DNA of 64,000 bases, taken from NCBI GenBank assembly GCA_035523995.1, contig DATKPQ010000039.1, positions 62,001 through 126,000 of the forward strand. Reading direction: 5' to 3'. Below the pieces are notes generated by a model that saw only the letters and a list, made by a program, of their open reading frames with translations, made no database searches and was not told the DNA's origin. A program made the translations under genes and the position numbers. This document shows positions 16,337 through 23,868 of this stretch, piece after piece. Each line of letters starts with the position of its first letter. The stretch's first letter is position 1. Source of the DNA: JASHVB01 sp035523995. GTDB lineage: Bacteria > Pseudomonadota > Alphaproteobacteria > Acetobacterales > Acetobacteraceae.

Positions 16337-17644
16337 GTGATCCTGGCAATCCTCGCTGCGATTCTAGCGGCCGCGGGCGTGGCACAAGCGGTGGCCGGTG
16401 CTGTGCTGGTGGGCCGCTTCGCCGATCCGATATCGCCGCTGGAGCCGCGGCGGCGCGAACAACCCCCGATCACGGTGCTGAAGCCTCTGCACGGTGCGGA
16501 GCCGCTGCTCGAGCAAGCGCTCGCCAGTTTTTGCGCCCAGGACTATCCCGCCTTCCAGATCGTGTTCGGCGCCCAGGATGCCGCCGATCCCGCGCTGGCA
16601 GTGGTGGCTCGCCTGCGAGCCAGGTTCCCACGCTGCGACATCGCGGTGGTGCTGGACCCCACCCGGCATGGCGCCAACGGCAAAGTGGGCAACCTGATCA
16701 ACATGCTGCCCTCGGCCCGCTACCACATCCTTGTGATCGCCGATTCGGACCTGCACGTGCAGCCGGACTATCTCACGCGGATCGCCGACACCCTCGCCAT
16801 ACGCGGCACCGGGCTCGCGACCACGCTCTATGCCGGCCTGCCGGATTCGAACAGGCTGATGCAGCAGCTCGGCGCAACGCAAATCACCCACAGTTTCCTG
16901 CCCGGCGCCATGCTCGCCCGCGCCATGGGGCGGCAAGACTGCCTGGGCGCGACCATGGCGCTGTCCCGCGACACGCTGGCGGAAATCGGTGGCTTCCAGA
17001 CTCTGCTGCCGCATCTGGCCGACGACCAGGTACTGGGTCGACAGGTCGCCGCGTTGGGACTGGCGGTGCGCCTGGCGCCAACCGTGCCCGCGACCACCGT
17101 TCCGGAGACACGCTTCGGCGACCTCTGGCGGCACGAGCTGCGCTGGGCGCGGACCATCCGAGCGCTTGAACCCGGACCGTTTGCCGTCTCGATTCTGCAA
17201 TACCCGATGTTCTGGGGCTTGCTCGCGATCCTGCTGTCGCGTGGAGAAGTCTGGTCCTTTGCCGTGTTCTTGCTCGCCTGGGTCGGGCGGGCGCTGGCGG
17301 CCACATGGGTGGACCGCGCATTGGAGCCGCTGCTGGTCGCCAAGCCGAAACCGGGCGAGCGGCTGGACACCGGCCCGCGGCCGCAGACCGTCACCCGGCG
17401 GGAAACGCGTCCGGACGATCTGCGGCTGGAAGATGGCTGGAAACTCTCCGATGCGGCGACGCAAGGGCTTGCATTCCCGTGCCCGGTCTGGCTTTTGCCT
17501 CTGCGCGACCTCATGTCGGTAGGCGTGATGGTGGCGAGCTTCGCCGGCCGCCGCGTGGAGTGGCGAGGCGAGCAACTTGTCGCCGATACCCCTGAGCGGC
17601 CGCAGCCCAGTCGCATAACCTCGAAGGACCAGCGCCCGAGATGA
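16337..17644 (+). CDS. hpnI: Hopanoid-associated glycosyltransferase HpnI
   Basis: A ceramide-glucosyltransferase-like GT21-type enzyme of 435 residues. HpnI transfers N-acetylglucosamine to bacteriohopanetetrol in the making of composite hopanoids. The N-terminal membrane helix is at 1-22, followed by PITVLKPLHG. The family motifs are visible: IADSDLHVQPDY near 134-145 (D-x-D region), CLGATMALSRDTLAEIGGF, the ADDQVLG acidic motif and LRWART (Q/RxxRW region). C-terminal helices follow. An insertion of about 60 residues (KPKPGERLDTG... to DAATQGL) makes it longer than usual. The GTG start was chosen just before the first helix. It overlaps hpnJ by 4 bases, showing translational coupling. Confidence 0.9.
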   Translation: MILAILAAILAAAGVAQAVAGAVLVGRFADPISPLEPRRREQPPITVLKPLHGAEPLLEQALASFCAQDYPAFQIVFGAQDAADPALAVVARLRARFPRCDIAVVLDPTRHGANGKVGNLINMLPSARYHILVIADSDLHVQPDYLTRIADTLAIRGTGLATTLYAGLPDSNRLMQQLGATQITHSFLPGAMLARAMGRQDCLGATMALSRDTLAEIGGFQTLLPHLADDQVLGRQVAALGLAVRLAPTVPATTVPETRFGDLWRHELRWARTIRALEPGPFAVSILQYPMFWGLLAILLSRGEVWSFAVFLLAWVGRALAATWVDRALEPLLVAKPKPGERLDTGPRPQTVTRRETRPDDLRLEDGWKLSDAATQGLAFPCPVWLLPLRDLMSVGVMVASFAGRRVEWRGEQLVADTPERPQPSRITSKDQRPR

Positions 17645-19068
17645 TGAAGACCCTGTTCCTGCAGCCGCCCTCCTTCGACGGCTTCGACGGTGGCGCCGGC
17701 TCCCGCTACCAGGCGCGGCGTGAGATTCGCAGCTTCTGGTATCCCACCTGGCTGGCGCAGCCTGCCGCTTTGGTGCCCGGCAGCAAGCTGATCGACGCGC
17801 CCCCCGCCGGCATCGGCCTGGACGCCGTCACCCGTGCCGCGCGGGAGCATGAACTGTGCGTCATCCACACTTCCACGCCATCCTTCGGCGCGGACGTGAA
17901 GGTAGCAGCGGCGCTGAAGGCCGCGAATCCTTCGCTGAAAATCGGCTTTGTCGGCGCCAAGGTTGCGGTGCAGCCAGCCGAGAGCCTGGCCCGAGGCGGC
18001 CCGATCGATTTCGTTGCCCGCAACGAGTTTGATTTCACCATCAAGGAGATCGCCGAGGGCCGCGACTGGGCCTCGGTTGACGGCATTTCCTATCGCAACG
18101 CCGCAGGAGCGATCATCCACAACAAGGACCGCGCAATCCTGGAGGACATGGACCAACTTCCATTCGTCACGGAAGTCTATAAGCGCGACCTGCGCATCGA
18201 GGACTATTTCATCGGCTACCTGCTGCATCCCTACGTGTCACTGTACACTGGGCGCGGCTGCAAATCTCGCTGCACCTTCTGTCTGTGGCCGCAGACGGTG
18301 GGCGGGCATCGGTATCGCGTGCGCTCGCCAGGGCACGTTGCGGAGGAGATCGCGCTGGCGAAATCCTGCTTCCCGCAGGTCCGGGAAATCTTCTTCGACG
18401 ACGATACGTTCACCGACAATCTCCCTCGTGCCGAGGCGATCGCGCGCGAGCTTGGCAAGATGGGCGTGACGTGGTCGTGCAACGCCAAGGCCAATGTGCC
18501 GCGTGAGACGCTGAAGGTGTTGAAGGACAACGGTCTGCGCCTGCTGCTGGTGGGGTACGAGAGCGGCAACCAGCAGATCCTGCACAACATCAAGAAGGGC
18601 ATGCGCCTCGAGGTCGCAAAGCGTTTTACCCGCGACTGCCACGACCTGGGCATCAAGATCCACGGCACGTTCATCCTGGGCCTGCCCGGCGAGACCAAGG
18701 AGACGATCGAGGAGACCATCCGCTTCGCCACCGAGATCAACCCGCACACCATTCAGGTGTCGCTCGCGGCGCCCTATCCCGGCACGTTCCTGCACAAGCA
18801 GGCGGTGGAGAACGGCTGGCTCGACGCAGCGCATGCCGAGTTGGTGGACGACCACGGCATCCAAATCGCGCCGCTGCACTATCCGCATTTGTCTCACACG
18901 GAAATCTTCGACAACGTGGAGACGTTCTACAAGCGGTTCTACTTCCGTGCGCCGAAGATAGCGGCAATCGTGGGGGAGATGGTGCGCAGTCCGCAGATGA
19001 TGAGGCGCCGGCTGCGCGAGGGAGTGGAGTTCTTCCAGTTCCTGCGCGAGCGGCACAACGCGGCGTAA
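17641..19068 (+). CDS. hpnJ: Hopanoid biosynthesis radical SAM protein HpnJ
   Basis: A 475-residue B12-binding-type radical SAM enzyme. The N-terminal half (to about 190) is the Rossmann-like cobalamin-type domain. The SAM cluster motif is C207-x3-C211-x2-C214 (GCKSRCTFC), followed by FFDDDTFTDN and LLLVGYESGNQQIL. The protein begins with LFLQPPSFDGFDGGAGSRYQ, the signature of HpnJ. HpnJ is required for the cyclitol-ether headgroup of bacteriohopanetetrol and acts after HpnI and the deacetylase HpnK. No hpnK, hpnG or hpnH gene is present in the window, so the pathway must be completed elsewhere. The ATG overlaps the hpnI stop. Confidence 0.95.
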   Translation: MMKTLFLQPPSFDGFDGGAGSRYQARREIRSFWYPTWLAQPAALVPGSKLIDAPPAGIGLDAVTRAAREHELCVIHTSTPSFGADVKVAAALKAANPSLKIGFVGAKVAVQPAESLARGGPIDFVARNEFDFTIKEIAEGRDWASVDGISYRNAAGAIIHNKDRAILEDMDQLPFVTEVYKRDLRIEDYFIGYLLHPYVSLYTGRGCKSRCTFCLWPQTVGGHRYRVRSPGHVAEEIALAKSCFPQVREIFFDDDTFTDNLPRAEAIARELGKMGVTWSCNAKANVPRETLKVLKDNGLRLLLVGYESGNQQILHNIKKGMRLEVAKRFTRDCHDLGIKIHGTFILGLPGETKETIEETIRFATEINPHTIQVSLAAPYPGTFLHKQAVENGWLDAAHAELVDDHGIQIAPLHYPHLSHTEIFDNVETFYKRFYFRAPKIAAIVGEMVRSPQMMRRRLREGVEFFQFLRERHNAA

Positions 19069-19579
19069 CCATCGTTGGCGCGCGCGGGACGAGCAAGACA
19101 CTCGGTCCCGATTCCATTGATCGACAATTCTCTGGCATGCAGTCGAGTTAAACGCTCGTCAGATAACGCTCGAACAGACCAATAGGTACTTCCAGGCTTC
19201 GTAGGGGCAAGCTCACGAAATCAGATCCGCCGATCGCCGTGGCAGCCGCGGGGTTCGGGCGTAAAACGGAGAGCACCTTTGGTGGCGCCTTCCACCTCGG
19301 CATCCGCTGGGCTGGCTTGATTATGTGTTCGATTTGTAGGGGAAAAAGCGGCGGCACAGGCGCGAACCAGCCAGCTCCACTGATCTGCACGACCTTACCG
19401 ACGCGTTGCCGTGCTTTCGCCCATCAGAAGGTGTCTGCTGATCTAGTAAGGCACCGGCTTAGTTCCTCGGGCAAAGCACGGACCACATTGCCACCGCCGC
19501 GCCAGATCGCGCCAACCATTGCGAGCCAACAAGAGGGCTGACGGCCGAGACAAGCCCGGCCATCCCGCAACCCATCTGA
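19069..19579. other. Intergenic region with an interrupted unidentified frame
   Basis: A gap of 511 bases between convergent hpnJ and the DUF35 gene. On the minus strand a frame at 19148-19390 (80 codons, ending SLPLRSLEVPIGLFERYL) is preceded in the same frame, after one stop codon near 19428, by another open 30-codon stretch starting at an ATG near 19520. This pattern suits a decayed gene, but I recognise no family. No terminator was seen. Confidence 0.35.
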
Positions 19580-19978
19580 TTACGCCGGAGCAAAGAACGG
19601 CAGCGGCGGGCCTCCCTCACTGGGGATGAACTTCAACTTCACCGCCTGCCCCACCTTCAGCGCGGCAAAGTCGCAGTCCACGACGTTGGTCATCATCCGC
19701 GGACCCTCCGCCAGCTCCACATACGCGATGCAATACGGCGGATCGGCACGCTGCATCACGCTGAACGTGTAGATCGTGCCCTTTCCCGACACTTCCACCC
19801 ACTCCACCGGACCCAGCGTCCAGGGCGAGATCGCCCGCGGATACCAAATGAGCTTCCCGGTGTCCTTGCAGCGCGGCAGCACCAGCTTGCCGGCAGCGCA
19901 GCCGTCCCAGAACGGCTTGGTCTCCGGATTGGTCTCGGGCGTCCCGACGAACGGGATTTTGCGTTGCACGAAGGCCAT
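19580..19978 (-). CDS. DUF35 OB-fold/zinc-ribbon-type acyl-CoA partner protein
   Basis: A 132-residue protein with a DUF35 build: an N-terminal rubredoxin-like segment (LVLPRCKDTGKLIWYPR) with only one of the usual zinc cysteines, then an OB-fold (GTIYTFSVMQRADPPYCIAYVELAEGPRMMTNVV) and a final VGQAVKLKF strand. DUF35 proteins form complexes with thiolase-fold enzymes and bind the acyl-CoA. The gene starts six bases after the stop of the thiolase-fold gene on the same strand, the standard arrangement. The loss of zinc cysteines suggests the ribbon is structural without metal. Confidence 0.9.
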   Translation of the reverse strand: MAFVQRKIPFVGTPETNPETKPFWDGCAAGKLVLPRCKDTGKLIWYPRAISPWTLGPVEWVEVSGKGTIYTFSVMQRADPPYCIAYVELAEGPRMMTNVVDCDFAALKVGQAVKLKFIPSEGGPPLPFFAPA

Positions 19979-19984
19979 GTCAGA

Positions 19985-21154
19985 TCACTCCCGCTCCAGA
20001 ATTACCGTGCTGCCGCAATGCCGAGTCCCCAGCGACCCGCCGGTACCATGCGCGATCGCCAGGTCGCAGTTCTTCACCTGCACTGCCGGATGCGCCTCGC
20101 CGCGCAACTGGCGCACCGCCTCAATAATCTTGGTGATACCGCCGCGGTTTGCCGGATGGTTCGAACACAGTCCACCGCCATCGGTATTGAACGGCAACTT
20201 GCCCGTCCCCGAGATCAGGTTGCCATCGGCCACAAACTTTCCCCCCTGCCCTTTCTCGCAGAACCCCAGGTCCTCCAACTGCATCAGCACGGTGATGGTG
20301 AAGCTGTCGTAGATCGAGGCGTATTTGATGTCCGACGGCTTGATCCCAGCCATCTCCCATGCCGGAGGCCCCGACCAGCGGGCCGCCGAGTAAACCAGGT
20401 CCACCTCGCCGGCCATCTGCCCCTTCGGTGCCTCACCCACGCCGATCACCTTCACCAGCGGCCGCTTCAGCGATTTCGCAATCTCCGGCTTCGTTACGAC
20501 AAGCGCGCCGCCGCCATCGCTGATGACGCAGCAATCCAGCCGGTGCAGCGGGCTCGCCACCATCGGCGAGTTCACCACGTCCTGCACCGTGACCACATCC
20601 CGCAGCATGGCATGCGGATTGTGCTGGGCATGATGTGACGCAGCCACCTTGATCCACGCCAATTGCTCGGACGTGGTACCGTATTCGTACATATGCCGCG
20701 TCGCGCACATCGCATACATGTTCGCGGTCGCCGGCCCGTACGGAAATTCGAACTGCACGTCCGGCTGCGCCGGACTACCGGCGCGCGGCGCGGTGCCGGT
20801 CGCCATGCCCTCGCTACGCGGCCGTCCCGCCAGTGTGATCAGCGCGATATTGCAACGGCCATGCGCGATCGATTCCAGCGCATGTCCCACCGCCACCTGG
20901 TAGGACGACCCACCGACATCGGTGGAATCCACATGCCGCACCTTCAGGTTCATGTAGTCGACCATCGACAGCGGCCCGAGCCCCGGGGCGTCGCCGGCGC
21001 AGAAATACCCGTCCACGTCGTCCTTCGTCAGGCCGGCGTCCTCCAGCGCGCCTTTGGCACACTCGGCGTGCAGCAACGCGACCGACTTGTCGGATGCCTT
21101 GCGGGTGGGATGCTCCCAGGCCCCCACGATATAGGCCTTGCCCTTCAAACTCAT
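19985..21154 (-). CDS. Thiolase-fold acetyltransferase-like protein (SCP2/Ltp2 type)
   Basis: A 389-residue thiolase-superfamily protein of the non-specific lipid-transfer/SCP2 type. Seen are GALEDAGLTKDDVDGYFC, VDSTDVGGSS at the position where thiolases carry the nucleophilic Cys, SDGGGALVV, IYDSFTI, and the C-terminal LAIAHGTGGSLGTRHCGSTVIL. The usual active-site Cys appears replaced by Ser in the GGSS loop. With a DUF35 partner this is the layout of Ltp2-type retro-aldolases that use a Tyr base, so carbon-carbon cleavage of a CoA-linked side chain is a real alternative to a classic thiolase. The ATG at 21154 is preceded by GGGGAG; upstream in-frame sequence does not match the family. Confidence 0.9.
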   Translation of the reverse strand: MSLKGKAYIVGAWEHPTRKASDKSVALLHAECAKGALEDAGLTKDDVDGYFCAGDAPGLGPLSMVDYMNLKVRHVDSTDVGGSSYQVAVGHALESIAHGRCNIALITLAGRPRSEGMATGTAPRAGSPAQPDVQFEFPYGPATANMYAMCATRHMYEYGTTSEQLAWIKVAASHHAQHNPHAMLRDVVTVQDVVNSPMVASPLHRLDCCVISDGGGALVVTKPEIAKSLKRPLVKVIGVGEAPKGQMAGEVDLVYSAARWSGPPAWEMAGIKPSDIKYASIYDSFTITVLMQLEDLGFCEKGQGGKFVADGNLISGTGKLPFNTDGGGLCSNHPANRGGITKIIEAVRQLRGEAHPAVQVKNCDLAIAHGTGGSLGTRHCGSTVILERE

Positions 21155-21419
21155 GCCCTCACTCCCCTTGCCACCGGCAGGAACCACGCCAGTTGCAGCG
21201 ATTATACTGATCGGTAGCGTGGCCGCCAGACCAGGCGCCGGACCAGCACGTGCCACCCGATGTCAGCCCGACGGCGTCGCGTGCGACCGGCAATCCAGCT
21301 GATCTCTTTGCGTTTTGATAATCCGCATCGCGAATGTTTGAGGTTGCCGCGGCACGCATGGCTCCGTATGAAACCGGCAATCAGGCCGCCGATGGTCGTC
21401 GCTCTTCCTACGGTGCCGC

Positions 21420-21788
21420 GTGAACGAAGACGAGGTGCTAGATTTCGCGCGCACAGCGCTTGCTTCCATTTGGGCGCTCGAGTTGCTGCTTCTGTTGCAC
21501 CGCGCGCCCGACGAAGCATGGCAGGACGCCGACCTGATCGTCCCGCTGCGTGCCAACGCGCGCGTGGTCGCCGAGAGCCTCGCCGCGCTGTGCGGCAAGG
21601 GGTTGGTCACGACGGATGAAGACGGGCGGTATCGCTATCGTCCAGCCTCCGCTACGTTGGGTCAGGCGGTGGATGCGCTCGCCGAACTCTATGCTCGCAA
21701 GCCCATGACCGTGACTAACGCCATCCTCTCCGGCCGCAACGACAAGATACGCACCTTCGCGGATGCATTCCGCTTCCGGACACGGTAA
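21420..21788 (+). CDS. Winged-helix-like small protein
   Basis: A 122-residue protein starting at GTG. Residues 1-30 form a helix (EVLDFARTALASIWALELLLLL) followed by a compact winged-helix-like part (ADLIVPLRANARVVAESLAALCGKGLV then a β-hairpin TTDEDGRYRYRPAS). The last 45 residues form a helix ending FADAFRFRTR. The order helix, turn, helix, wing suggests DNA binding, but I do not know the family. It is the first gene of a compact set with two DUF5985-like membrane proteins and a P450, with a gap of 9 bases to the next gene, so it may be their regulator. Confidence 0.65.
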   Translation: MNEDEVLDFARTALASIWALELLLLLHRAPDEAWQDADLIVPLRANARVVAESLAALCGKGLVTTDEDGRYRYRPASATLGQAVDALAELYARKPMTVTNAILSGRNDKIRTFADAFRFRTR

Positions 21789-21797
21789 CGGGGATTC

Positions 21798-22058
21798 ATG
21801 TTCGAGCTCCTGGTCTACCTCCTGTGCTTCCTCACCAGTGCTACCTGCGCCTGGCTGCTGCTGACCAGTTACCGCCGCCAGCGCCAGCCGCTGTTGCTAT
21901 GGAGTGCGGCCTGCTTCTGCCTGCTGGCATTGAACAGTGCGCTGGTATTCGTGGACATTATTCTGCTACCCAGTATTTCGCTGCTGTCGCTGCGGCTGGC
22001 CACCAATCTGGTTGCGGTCAGTGTCTTGCTCTACGGGTTCGTATGGGAAAGTGAATAA
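21798..22058 (+). CDS. DUF5985-like membrane protein, first copy
   Basis: An 86-residue protein made of three hydrophobic helices: FELLVYLLCFLTSATCAWLLL, LLLWSAACFCLLALNSALVF and ISLLSLRLATNLVAVSVLLYGF. The middle helix motif W/FAAACFLLLALN is shared with the next gene, so the two are paralogues. This matches small three-helix proteins annotated DUF5985; function unknown. It ends within the possible GTG start of the second copy (8-base overlap), which indicates a joint complex or operon. Confidence 0.75.
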   Translation: MFELLVYLLCFLTSATCAWLLLTSYRRQRQPLLLWSAACFCLLALNSALVFVDIILLPSISLLSLRLATNLVAVSVLLYGFVWESE

Positions 22059-22068
22059 CGGTGCGCAA

Positions 22069-22338
22069 ATGGCGGCGTTCTTCTCCGGGGTGATAACCGC
22101 CGGCTTCCTACTTGGCTCCCTGTTTTTTTTCCGCTTCTGGACTCGCAGCCGCGACCCATTATTCGCCGCCTTCGCCGCCGCGTTCCTGCTGCTGGCGCTG
22201 AACCAGGCATTGCTCGTGCTCGCCGGCATCCCGCGCGAGGAGCAAAGCTGGACTTACCTTCTGCGTCTGGCCGCTTTTACGCTGATCGCCGCGGCGATCA
22301 TTCATAAGAATACCCGTCCGCGTTCCGGTCGCGACTGA
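22069..22338 (+). CDS. DUF5985-like membrane protein, second copy
   Basis: An 89-residue three-helix membrane protein (FFSGVITAGFLLGSLFFFRFW, FAAFAAAFLLLALNQALLVLAG, and a final LLRLAAFTLIAAAII helix). It is a diverged tandem paralogue of the preceding gene, with the same core motif and a positively charged loop RSRDPLF before helix 2. The start at ATG 22069 or at GTG 22051, which overlaps the preceding stop, cannot be decided. It is followed 11 bases later by the P450 gene, so a membrane pair that serves or anchors the P450 is conceivable, though unproven. Confidence 0.75.
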   Translation: MAAFFSGVITAGFLLGSLFFFRFWTRSRDPLFAAFAAAFLLLALNQALLVLAGIPREEQSWTYLLRLAAFTLIAAAIIHKNTRPRSGRD

Positions 22339-22349
22339 ACCGCCGGGCC

Positions 22350-23723
22350 ATGAACGACATGGCTGTGCCGCCGCCCCTTGTCCCGCCGGTTCCCCCCGTG
22401 CCGCAGCAGCCCCTGTCGCTGCGGGCCTTCCTACGTGCGATCCGCATCAACGCTCTGACCATCTGGCCGGAAAGCGCGTACTCGCAGGACTTCTCCATCC
22501 GCCGCTTTCTGGGACGGATGAATGTGCTGGTGAACGCACCCGACGCGATCCATCGCGTCCTGGTGGACAATACCGAGAACTATCGCCGCTCACCGGCCTC
22601 GATCCGCATTCTGCGGCCGATCACCGGCAACGGATTGCTGCTGAGCGAGGGTGAGGACTGGCGCCTGCAACGCCGCACCATCGCCCCGGCGTTGGCACCA
22701 CGCGTGATGCCGATGCTGGCGCGGCACATTGTTGCAGTAACGACCAAACGGCTGGACGTGCTGGCACAGCAAACGACCGCGGCGCCGTTGGATTTGCTGG
22801 CAACAATGCAGTCGCTGACTTTGGAGATTGCCGGCCGCAGCCTGTTCTCGCTGGAGATGACTGCATTCGGCGCGCCGCTGCGCCGTATGCTGGGCGAATT
22901 CGAAAGCCTGTCGCGTCCGTTCCTACTGGACATGCTGCTGCCGCCATCGGTGCCAACGCTGCGCGACCTGCGCCGCCGGTGGTTCCAGGCGCGCTGGATG
23001 GGCTTGATAGAGCAAATCATGCGCGACCGCCTGAACGCCCCGGAGCCAGCCTCGCCGCGCGACCTGTTCGATCTGCTGCGCGCCGCGCGCGATCCGGAAA
23101 CCGGCGCGGGTTTTTCCCCCACGCAGTTACGCGACCAGCTCGCGACGCTGCTGCTGGCAGGCCACGAGACCACTGCATTAGTACTGTTTTGGACGCTGAC
23201 GCTTCTGGCGCAGGATGCTACAGAGCAAACGCGCGTGGCAGCAGAAGCAACGGGTGTTGCGATTGCGCCAGACAGCGCCGTTGACGCACTGGCGGATCTG
23301 GTGCGAACCCGCGCTGTGGTGAGTGAGGCGCTGCGCCTGTATCCACCGGCCTTCACCATCGTGCGTGAGGCAATCGGGCCGGACCGGCTAGGCGGTTTCG
23401 ATTTGCCAAAACGCGCGGTTGTGATGATCGCGCCCTGGGTGCTGCATCGGCATCGGTCGCTATGGCGAGAGCCAGAGGCATTCGATCCGGACCGGTTCAT
23501 GCCGGAGGCACCGCCGGTGCCCCGATTTGCCTATCTGCCGTTCGGGACAGGGCCGCGGGTCTGCGTGGGCGCGCAGTTCGCGCTGACTGAGGCGGTGCTG
23601 GTACTGGCGATGCTGATGCAACGATTCGAAGTGGGGATCGCGGAGGCTCGGCCGGTGCTGCCGGTGGGGATGGTCACGACACAGCCGGATCGGCCTGTGG
23701 GGTTTTGGGTACGGGAAAGATGA
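22350..23723 (+). CDS. Cytochrome P450
   Basis: A 457-residue P450. The I-helix oxygen-activation motif is AGHETT at 270-275, ExxR is EALR in VVSEALRLYPPAF, and the haem loop FGTGPRVCVG has Cys405 as ligand. The N-terminus is Pro-rich (PPPLVPPVPPVPQQP) without a membrane helix, so the enzyme is soluble. Bacterial P450s need a ferredoxin and reductase; neither is adjacent. The substrate is unknown; the length and the ETT I-helix resemble bacterial CYP families with fatty-acid or terpenoid substrates, but I do not assign one. It is the last gene of the winged-helix/DUF5985 set. Confidence 0.94.
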   Translation: MNDMAVPPPLVPPVPPVPQQPLSLRAFLRAIRINALTIWPESAYSQDFSIRRFLGRMNVLVNAPDAIHRVLVDNTENYRRSPASIRILRPITGNGLLLSEGEDWRLQRRTIAPALAPRVMPMLARHIVAVTTKRLDVLAQQTTAAPLDLLATMQSLTLEIAGRSLFSLEMTAFGAPLRRMLGEFESLSRPFLLDMLLPPSVPTLRDLRRRWFQARWMGLIEQIMRDRLNAPEPASPRDLFDLLRAARDPETGAGFSPTQLRDQLATLLLAGHETTALVLFWTLTLLAQDATEQTRVAAEATGVAIAPDSAVDALADLVRTRAVVSEALRLYPPAFTIVREAIGPDRLGGFDLPKRAVVMIAPWVLHRHRSLWREPEAFDPDRFMPEAPPVPRFAYLPFGTGPRVCVGAQFALTEAVLVLAMLMQRFEVGIAEARPVLPVGMVTTQPDRPVGFWVRER

Positions 23724-23868
23724 GAATCGCGCCGCATTATTCGGCCAATCTGCGCATACCCATAATTGCGCACCAGCGCGGGCGAACGTCCACCGCTGCG
23801 CCGCCGCTGGCTGACGCGATTGCTCCAGTGTTTCCCGCCGTCTAGTCTCTCTCTTTCTCTCCCTCGAT

